Under the pieces are notes generated by a model. That model was not told where the DNA came from. It did no database searches and saw only the letters and a list, made by a program, of their open reading frames with translations. DNA of 64,000 bases from Cyanodermella asteris (Eukaryota > Ascomycota > Lecanoromycetes > Ostropales > Stictidaceae), in contig UYJD01000005.1 of assembly GCA_900618795.1 (NCBI GenBank), forward strand, positions 1,711,887 through 1,775,886, read 5' to 3'. Each line of letters starts with the position of its first letter. Within the stretch, counting starts at the first letter, position 1. Positions 1 through 10,330 of this stretch are shown here, in pieces. Both the position numbers and the translations under genes were made by a program.

Positions 1-1734
1 CCTAGTAGGAGGCTCACCGGCGTTGAGGGTGGTGGTGAACCGAGCAGGAACAGATCTCCTTTGCGCGGTATTCCCTCAGGTGATAGAAGACGCAACGTAC
101 CGTCAACGCACCAGCGTACTCAGTCTGAGGCTGTTCCACAAAGGACGTCTGTGACAGAACGGGCTGCTGAACGAGTCGGTGAACGAGTCAGTGAACGAGG
201 GCGAGAAAGAAGAGATACGAATCCGCCACCGCAGCAGCCCAAGGCAGAACCCAAGAAGCCGACGTCATCCTTTCCCCACGCCTTTGAGAGATGGGAGACA
301 CTGTCTTCACACTGGGAGGGCTTGACCGGGTACTGGATTAAGAGGCTGCAAAACAATTCGGACGAACTGAATGGTCAGCCACTGAACCAGCAGCTAGCCC
401 GACAAGTCACCGATCTTTCTGCTGCCGGAGCAAATTTGTTTCACGCTGTCGTGGAGCTTCAAAGACTGCGCGCGTCTTCGGAACGTAAATTCCAGCGATG
501 GTTCTTCGAAACGCGAGCCGATCAGGAAAAGCAGACTGAAGAGATTGCCAAGTTAAAGACTCAAATCCGTGAAGGACGGACAGAGACGCGGGAGCAGCCT
601 CGCGAAGTGCCCTCGTCGCGCGAAGCTCAAGACCGCTACGTAAGGCAACTGCGCGATCAGCAAGAATTGTACACACAGCAGCTGAACGCCGCAAACGAAA
701 AAATCCGACAGTCAAACGAGAGCACGCAGCGGCAAATGGAGCTCATGAAGGAACAAACCGAGAGACAGCTGAGCGAGATGCGTCGAGAACTGCAAATCAG
801 TCGAGACGAAGCACGTCGAAGCTGGGAGGAAATTGGCAGAATGGAGCAGTCTGAGCGGGATCGCATGTACAGTTTGAGACGTGGAGAGCCGACGCTGGTC
901 GGTAACATTCAGGTCGTTCCAATGATGGCACGACCAGCTGCCAGCTCAAGATCAACCACGCGAGAGGGAGGGCTGAGCTCGCACCCTGTCCAGCCGGAAG
1001 ACATGCAATATGGCAACTACGACGTGCGATCCGAGGCTGACACAGATCCGTTCACGGAAGGTGGCCAGAAGAGTTCCAGCAACGTGGCGTCGAGAATAGC
1101 ACCACTGGTACCATCTCAGGCTCAAACCACTTATCCCACCTCCGCAGCCGCCGTTGAGGCGTCGACGCGCGCGGTTTCGGCGAGTCCAGGTCGCCCCGGG
1201 GCATCTGCAGGCACTGCGTCACCATCTCAGCCATCGACGACGCAGGCAGCATTTCCACCTCGAAGTGAGAGCTATGCTGCTCCTCGGCCTGGTCCGACTT
1301 CCGCCCCAGCAGGGTTCTATCAGCAACAACAGCCGGTTCTGCATCAGCAGCCGGGCCAGACCCAGCCGACTGTCTTGCAAGCTGACGGCACAAAGTCATA
1401 TGGCACTGGTTCGGATGACGGCTATGACATGGCAGGAAACCCAATACGTGAGCCTCGACAAGCTGCTTACCAACAGGAGAGAATCAGGTCTCCGTCTGAG
1501 GTGTCTGACGACTATGGGACTGCTGTACCTCCCGGCACTGGTTATAATTACACAACCAACGGTAACAGCCAAGGCGTACCCGCTCCCGACTACAGCGGAG
1601 CAGGCTATGGCCGGGACGAGTGGGGGACCATCATCAACAGACACCACCATCCGACAAGGTTGAGCGACATTGTGGAAGAGAACAGCCGGACAAGTCCCAG
1701 CAGAGCGAGCGAACGAAGCCACGGTCTGAGGTGA
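1..1734 (+). CDS. Coiled-coil, low-complexity fungal protein (5' end outside window)
   Basis: The frame is open from base 1 to a TGA at 1732-1734, so the N-terminus lies to the left of the window; at least 577 residues are visible. A short Arg/Ser-rich stretch is followed by a conserved-looking helical segment (around 270-560, containing FERWETLSSHWEGLTGYWIK). Next comes a Gln/Glu/Arg-rich coiled coil to about base 880. The C-terminal half is disordered and rich in Pro, Gln, Ser and Gly, including QQQQP runs. There is no signal peptide or membrane segment in the visible part. I do not recognise a named family; a scaffold or cytoskeleton-associated role would be a guess from the coiled coil. 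Confidence is in the coding call, not the function. Confidence 0.8.
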   Translation, partial: PSRRLTGVEGGGEPSRNRSPLRGIPSGDRRRNVPSTHQRTQSEAVPQRTSVTERAAERVGERVSERGRERRDTNPPPQQPKAEPKKPTSSFPHAFERWETLSSHWEGLTGYWIKRLQNNSDELNGQPLNQQLARQVTDLSAAGANLFHAVVELQRLRASSERKFQRWFFETRADQEKQTEEIAKLKTQIREGRTETREQPREVPSSREAQDRYVRQLRDQQELYTQQLNAANEKIRQSNESTQRQMELMKEQTERQLSEMRRELQISRDEARRSWEEIGRMEQSERDRMYSLRRGEPTLVGNIQVVPMMARPAASSRSTTREGGLSSHPVQPEDMQYGNYDVRSEADTDPFTEGGQKSSSNVASRIAPLVPSQAQTTYPTSAAAVEASTRAVSASPGRPGASAGTASPSQPSTTQAAFPPRSESYAAPRPGPTSAPAGFYQQQQPVLHQQPGQTQPTVLQADGTKSYGTGSDDGYDMAGNPIREPRQAAYQQERIRSPSEVSDDYGTAVPPGTGYNYTTNGNSQGVPAPDYSGAGYGRDEWGTIINRHHHPTRLSDIVEENSRTSPSRASERSHGLR

Positions 1735-2688
1735 TTGACAAAAGCATTCGGAGAGATTGTGACAAATATAAAGCATGGGGTCGGACAAACATGGAGTGGA
1801 CAAACATGGAGTTTGGCGGTCGGCATAGACAGTTGGTGGGATTTCGGCTGCATTGCAGGAGAGCTGGGAAAATATTCGCACCTTCTGCTCGCAAGGCTTG
1901 CACATATTTGAGCGCTCGCAGCGTGGAGTTCGGGCGTCAGGATAGCAACGTTTGTTTGTCGGCTGCAGCATGACTGCGTGCTTGACTGGGGTTGATAATA
2001 CACTGTGATTTTCGAGCGCCCAACTCCCACTCATATCGTCTGATGGTTGCCTCGCTTCTGTTGGTTGAATAGCTGCATTTGTAGATACAGTAGCCACACT
2101 CAAAAGCCCTCACAGAATTTGTCACAATATGCACCTCCATGGCAGAATGTCTCGTTCATCTACACGCATCTCCCATTGCACTCAACCACTCCTTCGCCTC
2201 CTAATCTTTGTCTCTCTTCTCATCTTCTCTCCTCACGTTCTCCACAGCAGCAGCAGCAGCAGCAGCCTCCTGTACTTTGGCTTTCTCGCTCTCGCCGAGA
2301 GCGCCTGGAGGCGAGGTTCAGCTGCTACCCGCTTGCCGTACTCGGTTGGGGAGCCGTCGTCGTGTGTTAGGACGGGGCTGTGTGGTGGATACGGAAGGGT
2401 TTAGTGTGAGGAGGAAACGGTCATTCTCTCCATGGATCAGCACAATGAAAAGTCATTCCTCCTATGAGGGGTGGCAGCTTCAAGCCTCGGCATGAGCTTA
2501 TTATGCCTAAAGTGGTGAAGTGGTGAAGTGGGGGTGGGGTGAAGTCGTTCCGCAAGTCTGTGAACTTCTACCTCCACAGCCACTTCTACTCTCTAGTTGG
2601 ATCTGGAAGTCGAGAGTGAGGTCACGGCACCGCAAAGAGCTTACAAACCCCAGGCCTCAGGACTGCCAAGTGACGATGCAGACCAGCA
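1735..2688. other. Intergenic, with short repeats
   Basis: No convincing gene. It contains a 15-bp unit (ggacaaacatggagt) present twice in tandem at 1783-1812, a CAG run of seven units at 2245-2265, and pyrimidine-rich promoter-like DNA. Frames of 90-107 codons here are low-complexity Ser/Leu stretches without family resemblance. Confidence 0.5.
2245..2265 (+). repeat. (CAG)7 microsatellite
   Basis: Seven perfect CAG units in non-coding sequence between two genes, followed directly by cctcc. No functional claim is made. Confidence 0.9.
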
Positions 2689-3945
2689 ATGAAGCCAGGT
2701 CTATCAAGGCCAACAGGTAAGGTATCCCATTCAACCAACCAAACATGACGGATGCAATCTGTGTAAGACTGGACGGAACCTTTTCTTTGCCAGTTCAATC
2801 CCCCCTCTCGAGCGTTCAACGCTGACCATCCCAGCAAATCTCCAGCCTTGGCGTCCACCTCTTGGTATACCGAGCAGTCCTTCACTTATGGTGCAAACAA
2901 CCTGACTCTATCCTACCTCTCAGCCGGGCCCGCCAATGGACCTCTCCTCATCTTCATGCACGGCTGGCCAAAAATCAGCACCTTATGGCTGCCGCAGCTC
3001 CTCAACTTCGCCTCGCTCGGCTTCCACGTCCTCGCCCCCGACATGCCCGGCTATCGCAACTCCTCCGCTCGCCGCGTCTTCAGCGACTACTCCGTCGAAA
3101 GCACCACGAACGCAATGCTTGCGCTCCTCAAGCACGTCGGTGCCGAGAAAGCAGTCTGGATCGGACACGATTGGGGCTGTGGACCGCTCTGGGGTCTTGC
3201 GTCCCACCACCCGAAAGCCGTGCGTGCTGCTGCTAGCCTGACGGTCCCATACGCGAGTGTTGAGCTTGGGCTCGAACACCTGCTCGGATACGTGAATCGC
3301 ACCACCTATCCCGTGGAGAGGTATCCGTACGGTCAGTGGAGCTACATGGCGTACTACGAGCAATCTTTCGAGAAGGTCACCGCATGGTATGATTCCGACC
3401 CCGAAGGCATTTTGAAGGCAAAATACAGACGCACCAACCCATCCAGCTACGGCAAGCCTGCTGTCACCGCCGATGTGGTCCGCGACGGTGGTTTGTTCGG
3501 TGGCATTCCGGCTCCTCCAAAGGCAAGCTCCATTCCCGACAACTCCACGGTCCTCCCACCAGAGCTGCTTGCAGAATTGACCGCCGCCATGAAAAAGAAC
3601 GGCTTCTGGACTGCGGACGCCTGGTACATGAACCATGCCGCAAACGCCGAGTACGGAAATCGTAGAGTCAATGGCGGAAAGCTGGACATGCCGGTGTTGT
3701 TCATTGAAGCCAAGTATGATGCCGTCACGGCGACGGCGGTGTCTGACATTGCGAACCCGATGAGGGAGAATGTGAAGGATCTGAGATATATTAGCTTGGA
3801 TACGGGGCATTGGGTTGCGGAGGAGAAACCGGAGGAGGTGAGTGCTGCGATTGTAAAGTGGATCTTGGAGAGGGTGCCGGATTGGTGGCCTGAAGCGAAG
3901 AGTGGTGGTAACGCTACGAACGCGACCGTCCTTCCCTCGCAATAG
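2689..3945 (+). CDS. Epoxide-hydrolase-like alpha/beta hydrolase
   Basis: Alpha/beta-hydrolase of the soluble epoxide hydrolase/haloalkane dehalogenase group. Visible motifs are the oxyanion HGWP, the nucleophile elbow GHDWG (Asp nucleophile) about 67 residues later, a Tyr-rich lid after the elbow, and a C-terminal catalytic His in DTGHWVAEE. The expected reaction is hydrolysis of an epoxide or related substrate; the substrate is unknown. The main exon has no ATG before the family core, so a short first exon is inferred: ATG 2689-2716, intron 2717-2845 (branch CTGAC at 2822), exon 2 2846-3945, giving 375 aa. An alternative start at 2676 with the acceptor ending at 2834 also keeps frame (383 aa). 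The coding core from 2848 is certain; the first exon is not. It is convergent with the peroxidase gene. Confidence 0.85.
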
Positions 3946-4214
3946 GTCAAGAGAATACAGACGGCGACATTTTGTGACGAGACAGAGTTTCACTTGGAAG
4001 CCAAAGTCTTTTCCTGGAAGATGGAGTTTCTTCGAGACAGGCGCGACTGGCTGAACTGCAAGCCGTAGCACGAACACAATGGAATGTGGTACTTTTTGAA
4101 TTTTTGGATTCTTAAATTCGTTCACGCCGAACCAGAGTCTGAACTCTTACTGATCCTTCTATATTCTATTTACTTTTACCGTAACCGACCCATAACTCCC
4201 TCTCACTCGACCAC

Positions 4215-5454
4215 TCACGCAGCCTGGAGCTTCTTCTTGTAAGCTTCAACCTTGGCGTGAGCAAAGGCCTGCAGCTTCGCAAAGTGCTCGTGAGGGATCT
4301 CGTCGCTGTACGGGTTGAGCATGGCAGGCTGCTCCTGGGCAGCAGACACGGCGGCTGCAATGTGGGTAGCCTTGGGAACACCATACGCACCGAGACCACG
4401 CTTCGACGGCACGACGGTCTCAAGAGCAGTAGCGTCAGAGGCAACGTAGTAAGGGTTCATACCAGTGGGCAGAGGCAGAATGGGGACGGTGGCGGTGGTG
4501 GGCAACAAGAACGAGCCGTCCGTGTTGTGGATCCAGTTGGAGGCAACCGGAGTCGGAGTCGTGAGGCTCTCCGTGGCGCTGTAGATCTCGGCCGAGATGG
4601 AGTCGACATAGTCCTTGTTGACGACCTTCTCGGGCTTGGTCCAGCCGAGCGGGTAAGGGAACGACTCGTTGGCGAGCCAGTAGTGCATCCAGTCGGTCCT
4701 GACCTGGGGGTTCTCGTAGTTGTCGGCGAGGGTGCGGTCGCGCATGACACTGAAGATGAAGCCGAGCTCCGTGCCGGCCTGCGGGTTGGCGGCCGTGAAC
4801 CAGCCAGGGAGATCGTCGATGAGCGACTGGCTGTAGCGGTCGACACGGAACTGGTTGGCCAGCTGGTAGTCGACGTGCGAGCTGCCGTTGATGATGTCCA
4901 GGACGCGCTGGAAGACGGTGGCGTTGTAGTTGAAGTTGTCGACCGTCTCGCCGTTGGCCCAGGCCATGCGGTAGTCTTGACGAGAGAAGGAGTGGTCGTG
5001 CTCGAAGGTGTGGGGTTCGGCGAGGATGGTCAGGTTGGGCATGAGGCGTTTGCCGTCTGCGCGGAGACACTCGGCGCCCATCACGTAGCGGCAGACGCTG
5101 AACATGTTGAGGAGGGCCTTGTGAACGACGCTCTCGTCCATGTTGAAGCCGTCCATGAAGGCGGAGACCACATCGTCGTCGAGGATTTCTCGTCCGTTAC
5201 GAGGCAAGTATCCGTGGCTGGACTTGTCAGTGATGGACGAGGTGCCCGGGACAGCGGACTTACTTGGCGAGTGTGTTCATGCCAGGGCAAGGAGCTCGGG
5301 CATCACCTGGTCCAGGAGGGCGGTAGAAGTGAGCATCTGTGGCATTGTTCGACTCTCCAGTCTTGGTGTCGTCTCGGGCAATGATGCCGGGGTGTGCCGA
5401 AGCCACTCCCAAAAGGGAGGAAGCAAGGAGGGAGGAGGTGGCGAGGGAGAGCAT
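4215..5454 (-). CDS. Secreted chloroperoxidase/peroxygenase-type haem-thiolate peroxidase
   Basis: Two exons, 5454-5264 and 5217-4215, with a 46-nt GT-AG intron (5218-5263); 397 aa. Residues 1-20 are a clear signal peptide ending in VASA. The haem-thiolate ligand is Cys56 in APCPGMNTLAN, followed by EHD at 136-138 and a probable acid-base Glu at about 214 (TELGF). PCP plus EHD is the chloroperoxidase-type signature rather than the EGD-S-R-E form of classical unspecific peroxygenases. Several N-glycosylation sequons fit secretion. The family uses hydrogen peroxide for halogenation or oxygen insertion; the actual substrate cannot be read. A TATAAG box lies about 120 bp upstream. The splice join restores the NHGYLPR motif, which supports the model. 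Confidence 0.92.
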
Positions 5455-5570
5455 GATCGTTTGTAGATAGACTGCAGCTATCTCACGAATGTTGAACAGA
5501 TGATGGGGTCTTGGTTCTGTTGAACGCAGCGATGCAGGACAGCAGCCTGGGTTTGCGTAACCCGGCACTT

Positions 5571-5576
5571 CTTATA
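5571..5576 (-). promoter_or_regulatory. TATA box of the peroxidase gene
   Basis: TATAAG on the minus strand about 117 bp upstream of the ATG at 5454. Spacing and match fit a core promoter element with a short 5' UTR. Inferred from sequence only. Confidence 0.45.
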
Positions 5577-8053
5577 CTCCGCGGCGAGTCTGCTTTGTGT
5601 CTGATTTTGGCCGGGTCCATCGACTCTGACGAGACGAACGGTACGTCGTTATCCCTCTTTGGTCCATTGCCACGGCGGCGGTCTATGGTGTGTCTGTTAC
5701 AGGCATGTACTGTAGCATGGCGGATCCTCTGCACCATCAGATGTGTGGAGGTTACCACCGACAGGGTTGGAGTTGACCTGGGAGGCGTCTTTGGCTCGTC
5801 TTTTGGCTTTCGGCTAGGAAAAACCGTTGCTTTGGCTGATGGTAGGGGAACTATGCATTGGTCCGGTCGGTGGTGTGCTTGTGGTGTAACGATAGGCATA
5901 TCTGCCTCGAAGTCGCAGCGTGGCATGGCCATGTGGGCCTTCGATTGGACGGTTTGTTGGACCAGTCAACGTTTTCGCCTTCCATACTACGCAGGTACGC
6001 TTCTAGCAAGAGTCTCAAACGAAGAGATCGACAGTTTGATCAACATGAAGCTCAGAGCTCGAAGCTGCAGACTGACTCCAGCGAAAATTCCTCTGCTAGG
6101 CTTCCAAGAATCAAGGTGTAGGAAATGACAGAGTAGAGCAACATTCCTCCAACGTGTCCAAGCTAGGAGTCATAGTGAGTAGCAGGCTTCTGTAGCAGCC
6201 GGAGGATTACATATCAGGTGGTTCAGTAGGTAGAGAATGAGACGAGTCCGCTTACGTTCGGTAGCTTGATGATTGGATAGCGTCTCAACATTGCAGATGC
6301 TTCGTCCCCGGTGCTGGTCGCAGCTTGTGGGGAATACGCGGCTGGCATGTTACAGTGTGATCCCGCCCTGTGATGGTCGGCTCCTTTCGGACAATTGACA
6401 AGTCTCTCAGGGCTGAGTGTTGGTCCGCACGGAACTTCTCCGGTCCAATTCTGTATGTCGACCAGCGCCCTCAGAGAAGGTACAAACGATGTAAGCAGTC
6501 TTGGATATCGCTCTGGAAGGCTTCAATAATAGTCCGGTGATTTTATACGAGCGCGTTGTGGAAGTGGGGAGTTTTTGGAGATTGGGAGCTCTTCGCCGCC
6601 GTCGTGCCTGATTCGGAAGGTAAGCAGAATCATCGAACGTCAGGTAGAATGTGACCTTGCTGCAGATCGGCCAATGTCACTAGCATCAGGGAGAATTCCA
6701 TGTCATGTCAGGGTAGTCATGATTCGTCGGCAAAGCTTGTAGGGGAGGTGAAGGTCAGCCAGAGGACGAGATGTCAACATGCCACAGCCGCACAAATTTC
6801 GCCGGCACTCACCACCAATCAAAACCGCAGCACGCTTCGACGATTGCTTCTCTGCAGCAAAGCTTCCAATCGGAAGCGGCCTCAAGAAGCGGCCCGCAGC
6901 CTCAGAGGTGTTACCGGCGGAAGATCACTGCTTGTTGGGGCAACGCACCGTCATGTTCGTTGTACCAAATGTAACCAGCTGGCAAAATTCGAGCACTCGA
7001 AGCTTCGAACCTCAGCAGGGCAGAGCTGCTGCGTCAATATTACTATCAAATCAGCACACGAGTACCAGAAACACTAGCACAGGGTTCGCGCACAATGTCG
7101 CTTCATGGCTTCGTGTCGGTCAGGTCTGCTCGTCAATCTGCTCGCAGTACAAACCATATTTGGGATCAGCGGGGTCAACGTCCTGTAAGCGTCGTGTAGA
7201 CTGAAAAATTAAGCTCGCCAAGAACTGCGGTGTCAATGATGATGAAGATCTTGCAGGCATGCTACGCCACCAGGAGCGGACATGGCGTGAGAACAAGAGG
7301 CATCACCACCGCTCGTGGCGGGCCTTATTCCGGAATGTTACCCTGTTCAACGCCATTTCGTCCAAGCATGCCTTGATTACGCAAGGGCTGCAAAAGATGG
7401 AGTCGGCTCGACAGCCGTGGAGGGAGGCGCCGCTATGAACCAGGATGTCACCCACGTGACAGGCAATTTAGAAGCGAGGTTTTCAGCGGTGAGTTTCTCT
7501 TTTTGTAGACTCGAAGATTGTTGTGCGCATACAAGACATCGTGTGCGTACAGATGGGAAAGCCGCCTGCCTTGATTTACGACTCAGCAACGCTGAAAAAC
7601 AAATCAGAAGAGGGCTATTCGTTGATTCCATAATACCTACGATCGTTCTCATCAAGGTCGGTCCGTCACCAATGAGAGTCCTTCACAGGGGTGAATCTCG
7701 ATCGACCCCACGAATGGGATACTTCCTCCATCATGACCACGACAGTCGACATCACAAAGGTTGAGTAGTCGTGGCGATGCATGAAACACAATTATTTGAC
7801 GTTCTCACGATTGAGCTGCTCGGTTCAGTGTTGCTGCCGCGCATGGAGATGCCTCTTTACTGTACAAATTCGACTTCAGGTCCATCGTCGGCTCGACCTC
7901 CGAGCATGGCATTCAGTTTCAAGATAAGCTTTTGAGCAGTGACGTAAGTTTGGCCGTTGTCAACAGAGTGGTCATTGAGAAAGCCATGCATCCACTGACC
8001 TGACCGCATTTGCCACATTTTACTCCCAAGTCACGACCGTTGGGACGAACAAA
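5577..8053. other. Long intergenic region, no supported gene
   Basis: About 2.5 kb between the divergently transcribed peroxidase and catalase-like genes. Several frames of 90-205 codons occur, but their translations are compositionally odd, have no recognisable motif and overlap each other on both strands. Part must be promoter for both secondary-oxidant genes. A non-coding RNA cannot be excluded. Confidence 0.5.
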
Positions 8054-9187
8054 ATGACCGACGCCATCAAAGAGACGGTGAACTCTGCCGTCGAGGCTGT
8101 GAAGAACACAATAACGACACCCGCCCCTCCCAATGACCAGTATCTACGATGGGATGCACCCGGCGTCGAGACGATCAAATCGGATGAAGGAGACACTGCG
8201 AGACAGATCGGACAGGTGATGAATCGCATGCACGAGAAGAATTTTGCAAAACACCGCCATGCCTTCCGAGCCACGCACGTAAAGGTCCAAGGCGTCGTGA
8301 AAGGCAAACTCGAGGTTCGTCCCGACTTGCCATCCCATCTCCAGCAAGGCATGTTCGCCACGCCCGGCAAGAACTACGATGTCGTCGCTCGCTACGCCAA
8401 CGAGCCATACTTGATCCAACCAGACCAAGAGCCGGGACCGCGAGGCTTGAGTATGAAGATCTTTGGAGTCGAAGGCAAGCATCTACCGGGAGCTGAAGCC
8501 TCGACGACGCAAGATTGGTTCTTCAACAGTGCTCCGATGCTGGAGTTGACGGACATTGATACCACGCTTGAGATTATGAGTTTGCGGGAAAAGTATTTCG
8601 ATGATCCGACGACCCTAGGCCTGAAGCTCAAGCTGCGCACCGATCTGATCAAGCAGCATGCGCCGTATCAGCTACCGAACACGAACATGGTCTCACATTC
8701 CTTCTATACACAGTCGGCCTTCCGGTTCGGGGAGTATTACGGACATTCCGGACTCTTTCCCGTACTCGACGGACAGACAAAGCACGACGAGCCCGTAACG
8801 AAGAAAGATCAAGAAACCGCGATCTCAGACTGGCTGCAGGACTACTTCAAAGGTAACGATGCAAAGTACGAGTTCAGGGTACAGGTTGCAACCGACCCGA
8901 AGCACCATCCGACCGAGGACGCGAGTGTGGTGTGGGATGAGAAGACAGCGCCGTATCATGTGCTGGGGACTGTGACTTTCCCGAAGCAAGACTCGTTTGA
9001 TAATAAGCGGAGAGCATTCTGGGATGAGCACATGCAATTGAGTCCGTGGAGGGGTCTGGAAGCTCACCAGCCGCTTGGAAGTGTGAACAGGTTGCGAAAA
9101 TATGTGTATGAGAGCAGCAAGCAGAAGCGCACTGAGATCAACGCCGCCGAGGCGACTGATGTCCAGTCGATTGATCAGGTGCCTTGA
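8054..9187 (+). CDS. Catalase-like haem protein (SrpA/y4iL-type)
   Basis: 377 aa, single exon, ATG in a purine-rich context. The translation follows the small catalase-related family (catalase core without the C-terminal flavodoxin-like domain). It shows a distal-side segment KHRHAFRATHVKVQGVVKG, then NYDVVARYANEP, GPRGLSMKIFGVEG, an NSAPMLELTD region, and a C-terminal PLGSVNRLRKYVYESS in which R-x-x-x-Y resembles the proximal haem-ligand Tyr motif. The length matches the short family rather than a 500-700 aa catalase. No signal peptide and no obvious peroxisomal SKL end. The family may act as peroxidase or catalase; activity here is unknown. It shares a long intergenic region with the secreted peroxidase, but co-regulation is only a suggestion. 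Confidence 0.85.
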   Translation: MTDAIKETVNSAVEAVKNTITTPAPPNDQYLRWDAPGVETIKSDEGDTARQIGQVMNRMHEKNFAKHRHAFRATHVKVQGVVKGKLEVRPDLPSHLQQGMFATPGKNYDVVARYANEPYLIQPDQEPGPRGLSMKIFGVEGKHLPGAEASTTQDWFFNSAPMLELTDIDTTLEIMSLREKYFDDPTTLGLKLKLRTDLIKQHAPYQLPNTNMVSHSFYTQSAFRFGEYYGHSGLFPVLDGQTKHDEPVTKKDQETAISDWLQDYFKGNDAKYEFRVQVATDPKHHPTEDASVVWDEKTAPYHVLGTVTFPKQDSFDNKRRAFWDEHMQLSPWRGLEAHQPLGSVNRLRKYVYESSKQKRTEINAAEATDVQSIDQVP

Positions 9188-9779
9188 GATCTGACCAGTG
9201 TAATGTAACGAGAAATGAATGGCACTGACGGACGACGACCAGGATGATTTTCTGGCTGCCGAACAGAAGCTGTGCGAAAGTCGAGTTACCGAGATTGACG
9301 CTGGGAAGCGAGCAACCAGTCGAACCCTTGCCCTAGCCAACAGCGAATAGTGGCAATACAAATCTGGCAATTCCCGGCGATGCTTTCGTTTGTTGCACAA
9401 AGAATTGTGCTCGCTGCAGTGCGGCCGAGACTAACTGTCCACGATCTTGTATGTCTCGAGATCTCGTCCCCAGTGAACCCCCCCGCCGAAAAGCTGTTGT
9501 ACTCCCGAGGAGGGCAGTACGAGATGCCTCCCCACCGTGAGAGCCACCTGCATTGCTGAACTTCCCTTTGTCCGACCCAGCAACATGGATGAGGGCGTCT
9601 GAAGTCGATGCGTCGGTGCTCTCGCAGAGTACGGTCTGGATAGCCCTCACATGGTCAAGTACAACATGAAAATGTATATAACAGCTGAGCAATCCTCGGA
9701 CAGGTTGATTGATTCCACACTTCAGCCAAAGCACCATCTGATCCCACAACTCCAGTAGCAGCAGTTTCAAGCTTTGACG
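9188..9779. other. Intergenic with promoter of the small secreted protein
   Basis: About 590 bp without a gene. It contains the 3' flank of the catalase-like gene and a TATATAA at 9675-9681, about 100 bp before the next ATG. Confidence 0.6.
9675..9681 (+). promoter_or_regulatory. TATA box of the small secreted protein gene
   Basis: TATATAA 99 bp upstream of the ATG at 9780. A strong consensus TATA is consistent with an inducible gene, as often seen for secreted effectors; that last point is inference. Confidence 0.5.
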
Positions 9780-10254
9780 ATGCTTTCCAAGGTACCGTCT
9801 GATCCATTCTGATGATTGCAGCTTCAGTCGATAACTGACTCGACAGATCGCCCTTAGCACCCTTTTCCTCGCCCTTGCCACCGCCAACCCTCTCACCGCC
9901 CTCACAACCTGCAGCGGCATCGCCGCCGTCGGCTTCGAGACCCCCTCCTGCAGTCCATCGGTCCTCACGCCCGTCGGCCAAAGCGGAGCCGTCGCCTATT
10001 TCGCAAATATTCCCTTCGACGTGTGCCAGAGTACAAGCCAGAGCGAAAATCACCCCCTGCAGAGTCTCAAGCTGTTCTCGTCCACTCCGGTTAGCGGTAT
10101 CACGCTGAAAGCATACGAGAATGCTGACTGCGAGGGATCGGAGGCTGTGTTTAATGGTCTCGATGTGTCGAGCGATGAGATTTGCCAGAATTACAACGTC
10201 AAAGGCATAGAGCTTATGGGGAAGAGCTTCATCTTGACCACCACTCCGGCTTAG
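9780..10254 (+). CDS. Small secreted cysteine-containing protein
   Basis: Four-codon first exon (9780-9791), 55-nt intron (9792-9846, branch CTGAC near its end) and exon 2 9847-10254; 139 aa. Splicing produces a textbook signal peptide, MLSKIALSTLFLALATA, interrupted by the intron after codon 4. The mature part has five Cys (one near the mature N-terminus, then in PSC, DVC, ADC and EIC contexts), no recognised domain, and the odd count leaves one unpaired. Size and secretion fit the loose class of fungal small secreted proteins or candidate effectors. No function can be assigned. Without the intron the frame lacks an ATG before the mature region, so the splice model is well supported. Confidence 0.8.
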
Positions 10255-10330
10255 GTCCGCGCGGCTGAGGAGACTGGTAACGAAGGGATGGTTTCGAATT
10301 GAGACGGCAGAATTGTAACGCTTGCTGCGA

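Noticed and set aside
2983-4125. 380-codon minus-strand frame opposite the epoxide hydrolase
   Set aside because: No motif; the plus strand has HGWP, GHDWG and the catalytic His.
4257-5384. 375-codon plus-strand frame antisense to the peroxidase
   Set aside because: Val/Gly/Asp-rich mirror of a GC-rich coding strand; the minus strand carries the signal peptide and catalytic motifs.
5511-6128. 205-codon plus-strand frame upstream of the peroxidase
   Set aside because: No family resemblance, overlaps the peroxidase TATA region and frames on the other strand.
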